Shown one piece after another: positions 1 to 10,888 of a stretch of 64,000 nt of DNA. The stretch's first letter is position 1; each line of letters starts with the position of its first letter. Source of the stretch: Xylona heveae TC161 (taxonomy: Eukaryota > Ascomycota > Xylonomycetes > Xylonales > Xylonaceae); NCBI RefSeq assembly GCF_001619985.1, contig NW_017264193.1:2175726-2239725 (forward strand), in the 5' to 3' direction. The notes beneath the pieces were generated by a model. It was not told the origin of the DNA, did not search any database, and was given only the letters and a program-made list of their open reading frames with translations. The translations under genes were made by a program, and so were the position numbers.

Positions 1-383
1 CTATTGTGTCCAGCCGCTTCGACATCTCGTCAACTACAAAACGGGTTACAGTTAGCATGCTTCATCCCCACGTCTCATAACATTTCCTTGAACCAGTATA
101 CACGAAAACTCACTCTTCGCAAGAATCTCCGTTGACACGGATGTGAATTTCTTCTCCAGCCCATTCAGCAGCTCGTCCACCGAAGCTGCCAGTTCCGCGG
201 GACCATCTCCTGCAATCTATATAATCCGACAGATGTCAGCCAATCCATTCAACGAATCTAACTGGCCCCAACATAACTCTCGCAGAATTTGACCCCAGAG
301 AAACAGGGGCAACAATTTCAACATACTTCATCTGATTCTAGATGCCCATCCGCAGTAACCTTGTCTTGGGATGGTGACGACAT
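1..383 (-). CDS. Heat shock factor-binding protein 1-like (HSBP1), 5' part, runs off window
   Basis: Three exons read leftward: 383-327, 216-114 and 33-1, with phases that fit and introns starting GTATGT and GTGAGT. The ATG at 383 begins MSSPSQDKVTADG. The later part reads AASVDELLNGLEKKF, then EILAKIDEMSKRLDTI, which matches the HSBP1 signature (a Q/E-rich helix followed by 'IDDMSSRIDDLE' in the human protein). HSBP1 is a small trimeric coiled-coil protein that binds the oligomerisation region of heat shock factor and dampens its activity. The conserved C-terminal end lies beyond base 1, so the length is unknown; the family is usually under 100 residues. The short first exon carries the non-conserved acidic N-terminus. 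Function is inferred from this motif only. Confidence 0.8.
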
Positions 384-2257
384 TTTCACACACACACACG
401 CACTCAAGCAGCGCGGCGGATCGGACAGGCGCGACTGGGATCTGGCTTGATTTGTTCAATCGAGGGGCGATAGTTCGAAGAACCGGGAAGAACCTCGTAC
501 GTTTGGGAGAAATTTGCGCGCCCTTCGTCTCAGGGAGCTAAAGCGTTCAAGAAGCAATGATGCGAGGGTAAGAGGCCGCGCCCCAGTGTCGAGACACGGA
601 TATAGCTCAGGAACCCCGGAACCAAAGAGTCGCGCTTGCGCTTCGAGGGTGCTTGGTGTCAAGTTAAGTCACTTTGGACGGGGTCCCACTTCGGGGGCGG
701 CGTTGGCGGGAGTCGCTTGAGGTCTCTAGCTAAGAAGTTAACTGTAATCCCGTTCTGACTGGGCTAGGCTGACCGACGAGCGGTAGCGAGGAAACCTCGA
801 CACGCAACGAAGTCAATGTCAATGATTTTCAGATTCAACTTTTGTTGAATAAGATTAAAATTTAAACATTATGAGGGCCAATTTAATTGACTGATTAAAG
901 ACAGGTGAAAACAGTTTATTCTATATGCCATTGTTTGGTAGGTTCTGTGGGAATGAACGAGGATGCTATACTAATGGGCAGCCATGTCTAACGAAAACTT
1001 GTGACCATATTGAACGGTCACGCTATGATTGTTTCTTCAGAATGGTTGTAATTGCAAAATACATGCTCTTGACTTTCTTGAAACTGACTCGATCACTGCA
1101 TTGCCTCTGCTAGGCCTTGTCTCAAATGCGTTGCTGACTACCAAAACATATAAACATTGATGTCAAGCACTTATATCGTCTGTATTCACACGAATTACTG
1201 TTCTCATTGCAGTCATACAGACCTTGCGCGTCCAGAAGCCTTTTCGAAGTCTTGTTCCTGAGTTTTGGTTGGGGATGGGTATCAGATTCTGGAGCCGTCA
1301 GGGCAGTCTGCTGTACGTGGTCACTCGAGTCCAACTTGCTATATTTAAACTGCATCAGAGACTGAACGTGAAGAACACAAAAACCTGAATATTCCTGCGC
1401 AGTACTGAAAGATGGAAATGGTGTCATGACCTCTTTTCCTGAAAATAGTGTAGCATTTGAATTTTCAGAGATCCGTTCAGGCCTGTGGTTCGAATCTGCA
1501 ATACAAATCGATTTCGAGAGCAGGGCAGTACGGCTTGGATATTATGCTTGTCGAGATATCTCAACCAACCAATGTACGTAGGTTGCGTAGGCGGTTAGCT
1601 TTCAAAATATGCTTGTAAAGTTAACACTTTATTTTGCAAAGATTTCGAGAGTAAACACTTTGCCGTATACAATTTTGTCCAGAAACCGCAATTGGCATCA
1701 TATTGGGTTTTTTAGCGGTTGGCAGAGAAGATTGCGCAGGAGCCAGTCAAATGATAGAAATTCTTCTTGAACCAATGCACAAGCTCGAATGAAAAAAATC
1801 CAAATTATTACTCCGTGAAAAGGATTTAGTAACGTGACGTGCAACGTATTTTGGAGGGCCGAGGGTTCATCAGATTGTGCTCTCGTTCAGGTGAGGGAAA
1901 GAAGTACAAAAAATAAGATTCATCTCATGCATTCAAATCAAGGGAGAAATAATAACAGAATTACTGCAATAAAAAAAAATCTTAGAACCAGGGTTTATTT
2001 CTCCTGTGCATGGCACAAGGCATTGGGAGAAGTTCATGTTGACAGGCATAGGAGTGCGGAGGATCCCAAAGAGGAATAGTGCACGATTGGAAGCGCAGCG
2101 GCGGTGTTCGCGCCGAGACGCCGACAACTTCGGTTTTGACGAAAAAGTTCCCAAAACGAAGCGTCGATTTCCCTACGCTTTGACTGGGGAAACACTTTCC
2201 GTCAAACAACAATTTTTTCTCCCCCTTTCACCTGCATAACAATCCGCGACAGACATC
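384..2257. other. Intergenic region, 1.9 kb, divergent promoters of HSBP1-like gene and EBP2
   Basis: No convincing gene. A reading frame of about 100 codons on the minus strand (1427-1122) lacks recognisable motifs or composition bias and is probably chance. The stretch from about 400 to 780 is G+C rich, and 830-1000 and 1550-1990 are A+T rich. A CA-rich run (about 387-403) sits just upstream of the HSBP1-like start codon. Confidence 0.6.
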
Positions 2258-3641
2258 ATGGTGAAGAAAGGAAAGCTCAAGGCGGCTCTCGAAGCCCATA
2301 AGGGCGTCAACTGGAAACTCGAGCACGAGAAGAGAGTGCGAAAAGAGGCCGAAAAGAAGAATCGCACAAAGCAGGAAGCTGCTGCAGAGAAGGCAAACGA
2401 AGAACAGGGCAGCGAGAGCGAAGAAGAAGAGCAGGATGGAAAACTGCAAATGAAGGAGGTCGGCGAAAGCGAGGACTCCAGCGCCGAAGAGGATGGCGAA
2501 CAATGGGAGACCGATGAGGATGAAGAGGAAGAAGACGAGGAACCTCAACTGGTATGAATGCAATCCTTATAAAAATTTCTCATTTACTTCAACGACTGTA
2601 TGATTGCAACAGATGGGCTAACCAAGATTTTTTCCCCTAGATTGACATGGCAAACATTGATGACAGCGAAAGCGAGAGCGAGAGCGACATCAATGGTCCC
2701 GAGGACGATGAAGACGAGGACGAAGACGAAGAAGAGGAAGAGGAAGAAGAAGACATTGCTCTCTCCGACATTGAAGATCTGCCCGAAGAAGAAAAAGACG
2801 ACCTTGTTCCGCACCAGCGATTAACAATCAACAATGGTCCTGCGCTGCAAAAGGCATACAAATCAATTGCCCTCCCGCTTTCCTCGCTCCCCTTTTCCGC
2901 CCACCAATCCATTACTTCGTCCGAACCTACCAAGATCGAATCCATCGACGACGACCTCACTCGCGAACTGGCATTCTACAAGCAGTCTCTTGGCGCTGTG
3001 ATTGCTGCCCGCGAGAAGTTGCGCAAGGAAGGCGTCCCCTTCACCCGGCCGACGGATTACTTTGCCGAAATGGTCAAGAGCGACGAGCACATGGGCAAGA
3101 TCAAGGGCAAGCTGGTTGAGGAGGCGTCCCGCAAGAAGGCCTCCGCTGAGGCCCGCCGACAGCGCGACCTCAAGAAGTTTGGCAAGCAGGTGCAAGTTGC
3201 CAAGTTGCAGGAGCGTGACAGGGCCAAGCGCGATACGCTTGACAAGATTAAGCTCTTGAAGCGGAGTATGTTTTCCCTTTTTTACACCCTCTTTTCGTAG
3301 GATTCTTGCTGACGTTTCAATTCTTTCTTTTCTAAGAGCGCCAATCCGGTGACATTGAGGACGCCAATGAAAATGACCTTTTCGATGTGGCTCTCGACGA
3401 TGCTGCCGCTGACGCCAAGAAGCAGCAGCAGCAGCGATCAGGCGCCAACCCGAAGCGCCAGAAGCGCGATGCTAAATTCGGCTTTGGCGGCAAGAAGCGT
3501 CACGCCAAGAGCGGTGATGCCTTTTCCAGCTCCGACATGACCGGCTTCTCAGCCAAGGCTATGAAGGCCAAGGGAAGTAAACCTGGCAAGGGCGGAGCGG
3601 CCAAGCGGCCTGGCAAGAGCCGAAGAGCCAAGAAGGCTTGA
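2258..3641 (+). CDS. EBP2: rRNA processing protein EBP2
   Basis: Exons 2258-2551, 2641-3265 and 3337-3641 give 407 residues. Ebp2 is a nucleolar assembly factor of pre-60S ribosomes needed for 27S pre-rRNA processing; its human homologue is EBNA1-binding protein 2. The N-terminus is basic, followed by a long Asp/Glu/Ser acidic stretch (about residues 50-135) and then the Ebp2 core. The core includes LAFYKQSLGAV and the hallmark GVPFTRPTDYFAEMVKSDEH (about 227-247). The C-terminus is Lys/Arg/Gly rich, as expected of a nucleolar protein, with repeated KK/KR patches and a final SRRAKKA. Introns start GTATGA and GTATGT and both keep frame. The gene converges with the RFTS-domain gene on its right. 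Domain order and length fit the family well. Confidence 0.95.
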
Positions 3642-4269
3642 AGGAGCCTACGCGATTTAGTCGAGATGATTGACCTCTATTGGTTTCTCCATGATTTCGT
3701 CTGTTTGGTGTATTCATTTCTTCATACGCTTATATTCTATGTTCGTGGTTTCTCGTTAGTTCTACAGACAACCGGCGGGGGTAAAAAGTGTTTGTGTCAT
3801 TGGCTTTGCTTGCAATCTTCATCATTGGCGTTTTGATGCCCGCTGTTGCGTGTATTGTATTTCTTCTAGATTTAGGCATTAAAAATGCACTCAAAGGGCA
3901 TTTAAGAGATTTTGAAAAGGATCACTTTTGTCAATGGCTTTCACTCATGCAAAAAATCTGAACGAATCAATTGGGAATATCTGCCATTTAAAGAGCTGTT
4001 TATCTCCATAAGATCAAGTAAACAGCAAGCATAATAAGAGGCATGACAAGCCAAACTGCCAGATAGCGCCTAAGTATCCCTAGAATGGGTATCATAAGAA
4101 GCAGTTGCAGATGATGTAAATTTCAAAGAAATGCGAGCAGAAAATTATTGAAAGTAGTCACTTAAATGGTGGTCGAGATTGGCCAAACATTTGAAGCATC
4201 TACTGATACCTATGATCGAAAAGTGTACTAGACGGTGGTATGTTTCAAGCCAGGTGACTTGTGACGCAC
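3642..4269. other. Convergent 3' intergenic region, no gene seen
   Basis: About 630 bases between the stop codons of EBP2 (+) and the RFTS-domain gene (-). It is A+T rich and has no supported reading frame or RNA gene. It presumably holds both 3' UTRs and polyadenylation signals. Confidence 0.6.
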
Positions 4270-6466
4270 TCAGTACTTTCGATTGATAGGTTTGGGGAAG
4301 CGCGGGGCTTTGGCGTCCTCTCCGGACGGCTGAGTGCCATCTGCAGCCTGCTCCTCGGCCATGGCGCGGAGGCGATTGATAAGATTACTAAATGGTCAAA
4401 CTGTTAGCTGGAGGGCCTACGGTCAAAGCGAAGAAGCCTTTTTCTTAAACTGGGTGGAGGCGAAACTTACTTTACAGGAAGGTACGGCCTCTGCTCTTGA
4501 TAGACTAAGTCAATGAGTTGCTCCGGACCATCAGCATGACTGCGAAAATGGATTTTGATCCTGTCTTTGCCTCCTGGAGTAGACGCTCCGTAGACCTTGT
4601 GCGAGCATCCGTCAAAGGTACAGGTCCAGGTATCACCGGGGCCCTGAGCAACAGTGGAAGGAAGCGGCTCTTCAACTAGTTTAAGAGAAGCTTGCTCGAT
4701 GATCCCATCTGGCTTCTTCCACTGGACCGGGAGAGACTCATCATCGGGGTCAGCGGGTTCGTCCTCGTCGGACTCGCTGAAAAGTTGATCGAGTAGCTGT
4801 TTGCCAGAGCGTCCCTGAGCCTCCGTCTGGGTCATCCGAGTGCTAGGAGAAATAAATGGCTCGACTTCCATATCATCTTCGTCAGCTTCCTCCTCCTTTG
4901 GCTGTGGAAGTCGTCCCCGTCGTCCAGCGGCCTTGTTGGCGTATTTGGAGCTGCGAGGTCGAAGGACCGACTTCCCTTTGCGGCCCTTGCGGCCCTTGCG
5001 GGAGGTCTGAGCGGCTGGAGTAAGGTTAAGTTCATCACTGTCGCTATCAATGACGATGGGATGCTCTGAGTCCGACATGGTTGAAGTGCGACGGTCTGAT
5101 CGTTTGTTTGAAGCTGACCGACGCAGAGGCAGTGGTTGAATTGGAGTAGTGACGAGACGCTTGTAGACTTGGCTTTGTGTCCACCAATTACCGGGAGGTG
5201 TTGTTTTGAGAGCCCGAATGAGCGAGTCTCGGTGAGCGAATATTAACTCGTTAGCCTCTGCCAGACTTTCAACCTCGGTCTCACACAAAGCCTTTGCTAG
5301 GAGGTCTAGCGTGACTTGTTTGTAAAGTAATTTTTTCTGGGCCTTAACTCCACGCATTGCTTCAATGATGACCTGAACTTGTTCATCTTCTTCATCATTA
5401 GCAGTGGGCTCCGGGGGCACTTCGACGCTCTGCGATGACTCTTCCTCTTCATCCTCGTCAGATTCATCGTCCGAATCAGAAACAGCTCGATTGACCTTCT
5501 CCTGCGCCAGCGCATACTCCTCCTAAGCTCGATTAATAAATTTTGTCTAGCCTATAAATATGATGCAGGCCACCTACAGGAAATTCCTTCTTCAAATGCT
5601 TCATTATCGGCGACCTTGCCCAGGGAGGAGGCTTCTCGGACTTCTTGAGCATAGTCGCGAACAAGAAATTGTGATGTTTATAAAATATTTCCGCAACATC
5701 ATCTTCACTAGCATCCTCGAGGTCGTGTGCAACAGCGTACTGAATGTGTCAGTTGACAGAGAACAGGAACAAGGACAACAGGCCAGTCATACCTTTTGCA
5801 ATCCAATGCTCAAGGCACCTTTCATTTTCCTCCGAGCTCTCTTCTTTGTCAAATGCCTGTATTCATCTTCCAGGTAATACAGAACACGCACGGCCTCCGT
5901 CATCTCATCAAAGACCGGCGCATAATCTTCTGAAGGACGGATCTCAAACCAGCCCGTCCTGCCGGCGGCCCAAAGGGCCAATTGCCCATTTTCATATTGG
6001 CCATACGCGAACTTCTTCACGTTGACAATTTTTATATCCTTTGGCAGAGAGCGCTTCTGAACTGGAGGGCCAAGTTATAAGTATTCGAAAATGAATGGCC
6101 TGGGTCCGCGGGAGTACCTACTAAGATGCCTAGCTAGGCCTCTATCAACGCTCTCGAGGCGGCCTTCGACAACGACCGGGCTGTCGCTATCGGCCACCAA
6201 CAGGCTTGTTGGAGTCTGAGGGTCGTCTGCTTGATAGACAAATACGTCGACAAGCTCGAATGTCGGCCAGTCATCACTGTCTCCGATGGTGGGGTCAACC
6301 GGTTTCAGGACGTTCTCCTCGAGGAATCGCATCATAAAGGACAAAGATATCTCGTCATCATAAGGAAAGGTGAAATACGCAGATGCTTCATTAGCGGCAA
6401 TTGGATATATCAGCTCATGAGCTGAAAGAGCGTCGACATTCCACACATCAACAGAGATATCTCGCG
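4270..6466 (-). CDS. RFTS (DNMT1 replication-foci) domain protein, Raf2/Clr7-like heterochromatin factor; 5' end unresolved
   Basis: Exons (leftward) are about 6466-6122, 6061-5793, 5739-5578, 5522-4471 and 4387-4270, all in phase. The N-terminal half matches the replication-foci targeting sequence fold: DISVDVWNVDALSAHELIYP, then KKFAYGQYENGQLALWAA and DYAPVFDEMTEAVRVLYYLE. The middle is acidic and Ser rich (VIDSDSDELNLT could be a SUMO-interaction or phospho site). Near the C-terminus is a single zinc-finger-like motif, CTFDGC followed by HFRSHA. This order (RFTS, acidic linker, C2H2-like finger, no methyltransferase domain) is that of fission yeast Raf2, a subunit of the CLRC H3K9 methyltransferase complex. 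The protein is not a DNA methyltransferase: no catalytic motifs are present. No in-frame ATG lies at the N-terminal end. The open frame reaches an AG at about 6467, so a short first exon must lie upstream; one option begins at an ATG near 6691. Confidence 0.8.
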
Positions 6467-6876
6467 CTCTCTTCCCCAGTTGAACGTGTCAACGGACGGG
6501 AGCTGGGAGGTTCAATGCGTCGTGGGATTATTCGGATTTACTGGCCGCAAGAGGTTAAATCATGGATTACTTCGGATTAATTAATGTCCGACTGCTGATT
6601 GCATCGCAACACCATTTGCTTGCCGTAGCGAATTTGGTGGGATGATCCGCACACGCTACGGCGAACGAATAATTCCATGGGCGAAGAAATAGGGTCCAAA
6701 ATATTGAAACGAAGTTAGAGCATTATTGTTGCGTCAGCTTTTGCTAGTCCTCGAAAGGGTCTGGAAGATATTCCCGTCGTCATCAATCCTCAAGGTATCG
6801 AGGAAAAGACAAGGAGGACTCTTCTTCAGCGCTCTTGCGCTCTAGTCCTGCTATTCTTCCACTTCGCTCGCAGCCA
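6467..6876. promoter_or_regulatory. Divergent promoter region with a perfect inverted repeat
   Basis: Spacer between the RFTS-domain gene (-) and PUS4 (+); it should also contain the unresolved first exon of the former. GCCGTAGCG at 6622-6630 and CGCTACGGC at 6654-6662 form perfect 9-base arms separated by 23 bases. The repeat could be a binding site for a dimeric regulator, but no known factor is recognised. Confidence 0.45.
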
Positions 6877-8363
6877 ATGTTCAAAGCTGCTGGACGTTTC
6901 CAGAAAGCCATCATGACCGACAGCAAGATCGTCGAAGGCGTCTTCGGTGTGTTTCCCTTTGGAAGTTTGTCTCCCCCGCGCCGGTAATACTGACGTCTTG
7001 TTAAATAGCCATCAATAAACCCCCATCTATTAGCTCAGCGCAAGTTCTCCGCGACTTGCAAACACATTTCAACCCTTCCAAATTATTTGCGCCCTGGCTC
7101 TCCGCTGAACGAAAGCGTCTCGAATCCGAATATGCGCGGCAAGGGCGAAGAAAGCGGGGCAAGGCGAAGCACTTGAATGTCAAAATGGGTCACGGAGGCA
7201 CACTTGATCCAATGGCTACAGGAGTGCTTATTACGGGAGTGGGCAAAGGCACAAAGGAACTTCAGAAATTCCTCGAATGCACAAAAGTGTACGAGACAGT
7301 CGTGTTATTCGGTGTTGCGACAGATACATATGATCGGTTGGGCAAAGTCCTCAGACAAGCGCCCTTTGAACACGTTACGCGGGAGAAGGTCGAAGAAGCG
7401 TTGAAGCAGTTCCGAGGAAATATAATGCAGCGGCCGCCAATCTTCTCTGCACTACATATTGATGGAAAGAGATTATACGAGTACGCGCGCGAAGGCAAAC
7501 CGCTCCCAAGAGAAATTGAAAAAAGACCTGTTTCGGTTCCGGAGCTGGAGATTGTGGAGTGGTACGAGCCTGGCACGCACCAGTATCAATGGCCGACAGA
7601 GCAAGCAGAGAAGGAGTCAAAAGACGCAGCGGAGCAGGTCCTCCACTTGAGTGAGGTTGCACCGGTTGAGCCAGCCGCTGTGCCTAATTCAGACCAATCT
7701 TTGCCAGAACCATCAGCTCCAGCAGCAGCATCTGACGACGCTGGATCAAAGCGCAAACGCAGTCCTGAGGCTCAGGCCGAATCTGACGCTGATGCCACGA
7801 CAGCCAACCCCGAGCCTCTTCTAAAGCGACAAAAAGCAAGTGCTGAAGGAGGTACCATGTCCGGTGCTCTCCCAACTGCATCCGAAACCGGCGAGACATC
7901 TGCACAGGCGGAAACCGCACCCCCTCAAACAGCCACCAGACCTCCGGCAGTTAAGCTTCGAATGACAGTAACATCGGGGTTTTATGTCCGCTCATTGTGC
8001 CACGATTTGGGAGAAGCGGTAGGTTCTCTTGCGATCATGAGCGAACTAATTCGTAGTCGACAAGGTGGATTTACAGTGGGGCAAAATGTCTTGGAGTATG
8101 ATGATTTGGCCAAAGGAGAAGATGTGTGGGGGCCGCAAGTGGAAAGGATGTTGGATGAGTGGAATGATAAGGACAAGAACGGTGATGGCGAAAAGAGCAA
8201 GGAGAGTCAGACTCAAGCTCCGAAATCGAGGGAAAACCAAACTCAGGGACAAACCCAGGCGGAGTCTCCAAAGTCACCAAAATCGATGCAAAACAAATCG
8301 CAATCGCCGCCTGTACCGAGCAATGCAGCAGAAAAGACAGAACAATCTGATGCTGTAGCATAG
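6877..8363 (+). CDS. PUS4: tRNA pseudouridine-55 synthase (TruB/Pus4 family)
   Basis: Exons 6877-6946 and 7009-8363 give 474 residues. The enzyme converts U55 in the T-loop of tRNAs to pseudouridine, in both nucleus and mitochondria in yeast. The start reads VEGVFAINKPPSISS, a TruB motif, and the catalytic motif KMGHGGTLDPMATGVL carries the nucleophilic Asp at residue 90. Also present are YETVVLFGVATDTYDRLG, GNIMQRPPIFSALHIDGKRLYEYAREG and the late motif TVTSGFYVRSLCHDLG. A low-complexity Ser/Glu/Ala insert (about residues 205-295) splits the catalytic domain before that last motif. The C-terminal tail (about 395-474) is Lys/Ser/Gln rich and probably disordered. A second ATG at 6913 could also serve; one translation start with and one without the leader would suit dual targeting, but that is inference. 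Confidence 0.95.
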
Positions 8364-8666
8364 ATGAAGACACATTAAAAGAGAGCAGTAGACATGTTTC
8401 GTAAATTCGTATAATATCCAAAAGATATGAACAAAAAGCTTAGACTTGGTTCGTATCATCCTATGATCTGCTAAGAACGCATTGTGTATGAAAAACCATA
8501 AAGCGTGATATCGCATATAAAATGGTCTCTAGTACATATAAAAATCATAACGCCATTCCAGAAAACCCCTCTACCATAATTGCTTCAACCCTTGTCATCC
8601 ATGGCATCATATCATTACAGCAGGACCGGCCTGCTTAAGCGCGAAAAAATAGTGGTGGAAACAACT
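8364..8666. other. Convergent 3' intergenic region, no gene seen
   Basis: About 300 A+T-rich bases between the PUS4 stop and the transporter stop. No supported reading frame. Confidence 0.6.
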
Positions 8667-10131
8667 CTACTCTATCGTCCTGGCCAGTTCTTCATCGACG
8701 TCTCTGTCTGCGGCACGAGATGCGGGCACATCTTCCTTTTCCTCATGGTTGATGAAAGCGAACGATAGGAAGACGACGCAGGCACCGAGCCAATACATTG
8801 GGCCCGATCTTTGATCATTGAGGATGACCTGGCCCACGATGGAAAGCGGAATAGTAAGACTGAGGCCCACAGTAACGATAAGGGGAGAAGTCAAGAGCAT
8901 CGCATAGGCCCAAGTAAAGTCAGATAACACAGAAGTTAATCCGTTGAACTATCAGACAGATTAGCTTCCAGGGTCACTGCACACCACTCAATCGTGACAT
9001 CAAGACAAACTTACAAACACAATGGAGAAAATTCGAGCAGTGGGAGGCAGTTGGAAACTCTCCACTCCAGTAAAATGAAGAATGATAAAGCCCGGCCACA
9101 GGAGCAGCAAGTTGAACAGCCCCACGAGCCCAAAGAATAGCGGCATTTGAACCCTGCTTTCATTGCCGATGCGCTTCTTTAAAAGGACGGTATAAAGGCC
9201 ATACATGACAGCGCTGAGGAAAGCTAAAGTGTCGCCGAGAGCTATTTGACCTTTTGATTTATGAGGGAAGGAACCTCTATTCTCATCAGTCTCCCCAGAG
9301 AGATCAACAGATGAGACTAGAATGACTCCAGCCATGGATGCCAAGACTCCAATGAACTTCTTCAAGGTAAAATGTTCAACCCGAAGGACAGAGCCAAAGA
9401 ACAACGTCCAGATACTGCTCGTTGACAACAGAATCGTGGAGCTTGCCACACTGGTGTATTCTAAGCAGGCCGAGGTAAAATAGTTTGCTACGAACCAGAT
9501 TATGCAGAATTCGAGACTGAGCTTCGCAGTCTCTTTGAAGGTGAGCGGTACATCATCTTGGCTTATCCTTGAAGCGGCGATCGACTCGGAGTCTCCAACT
9601 TGACAATCTACAGACCGTCTAGATTCAACGTTATCGGGTTTTGCTACAGAGCCACGCCCAGAGGAGTGGACTGGAACATAGCCGCTTGATCGCCTCCTCC
9701 AAATGCTCGATAAATCAATGGGAATGCCCGACCTGCGGGTCTTCAGGAGGTGTCGGATTGCGCTTGGAACGAGCGCAAGAGAAAACAGAGCTGTGTTGAA
9801 ATATGTTACCAGGTAAGGTTTCGAATATGTGTTGTCTGCGAAGATCGTCTGGCAAACAGTTGATTAGAAGTCATCCCAGAGGTGGGGGTTACAATAAGAT
9901 ACTTACGCTAGCAAGGAAGTTGGAGGTTGTCCAGAGAAACACAGTAACAAGTAGAAGAATAATTCCAACGCTCCAACGAGCGATGCTCTTGAAAGAATTC
10001 TCTCTCCTCGACATTGATTCCGTGTAGTTGGCAAGGAGTGGAGTTTCAGGGCCAACTGTCGAGCTGGTTGCCCCTACCAGCGGTGGTGAAGTACTGGTGC
10101 CTTCGCCGCCTTTGGATGGTGAGGCGGACAT
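8667..10131 (-). CDS. DMT-superfamily membrane transporter, SLC35F5 / Thi74 (YML018C)-like
   Basis: Exons (leftward) 10131-9907, 9848-9015 and 8948-8667 give 446 residues. The protein is a multi-span drug/metabolite-type transporter. After a hydrophilic N-terminus the first membrane helix is VGIILLLVTVFLWTTSNFLA. The next exon holds YLVTYFNTALFSLALVP, then a cytosolic loop (about residues 110-165), and the conserved ANYFTSACLEYTSVASSTIL. Further helices are KFIGVLASMAGVILVSS, LGDTLAFLSAVMYGLYTVLL, LFFGLVGLFNLLLLWPG and the last pair around WAYAMLLTSPLIVTVGLSLT. This pattern and length are those of fungal vacuolar-membrane proteins related to Thi74 and human SLC35F5. The substrate is not known for this group and cannot be read from sequence. 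The gene converges with PUS4. Confidence 0.85.
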
Positions 10132-10888
10132 ACTGCCGAGGTAAGGGAGAAGTAGAAAAGCACGCGACAATTAAGAAAACAAATGCTTAGCTATAACGAG
10201 CTCTCAAATTCGTCTCAAGAGATGAAGGAGACAACATAGACGATAGGAAAGAAATAATGGTAGAACCTGGACAAGACATCACGACCAATGCCGGCGGCAG
10301 CAAGGTGACAGAACAATCATTAATTGATACGAGAGATAGGCAGGCCAGTGACCAATATGACGCCTGTAGATCATTTCAAGCCCGATGATGTGCTTGTACT
10401 TACCAGATTAAGAAATATTCGCGATACGAGTGTCCGGATACCCTGCTGCCTGACTATCAAAGTCCCTCCCCACCAAGGGCGCTGACACGTACAGATTACC
10501 ATATCTGACACCCGCGCAAGATAAGACGTCTGAGATTCCAACAGTAATAATAAACAAATGAGTCAACACATTAAAAGATGTTTACGAGGGCACGTAAGCT
10601 GATCGTAATCTATGTCAAAGCGTGTGTTATATGTACAACATTGGCCATATTCGATAGCTTATATTCTCCTCAATTAGTAATTCTGCAATTCTGCGGCGCT
10701 GAAAGAGCAAACGATAGTAGACAGACAATGATGTGTAACGATTACAGGCATGTGCAATGAACAGTGTGGAACAGGCAACGACGTTTCTGGCTTGATTTGA
10801 ACAGATCTATTCGCCCAGTCTTGACTCGACATCTCTGAATCGAGCCAGAAGGAAAGAAGGTGTTAATACAATTATAGTGGTATCTTCG
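10132..10888. other. Intergenic region upstream of transporter, 3' of YPT7
   Basis: About 760 bases between two genes on the minus strand. It must contain the transporter promoter and the YPT7 3' UTR. A 60-codon open stretch at 10578-10760 has no recognisable features. No RNA gene seen. Confidence 0.55.

Noticed and set aside
1122-1427. 101-codon open frame on the minus strand
   Set aside because: No recognisable motif, isolated in a long spacer, and no ATG context or splice partner that extends it.
1450-1520. GGTTCGAATC resembling a tRNA T-loop
   Set aside because: No matching acceptor stem, D-arm or anticodon arm upstream; flanking bases do not pair.
4467-6466. RFTS gene as a DNA cytosine methyltransferase
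   Set aside because: The protein ends after a zinc-finger-like motif and has no PCQ, ENV or other methyltransferase catalytic motif.
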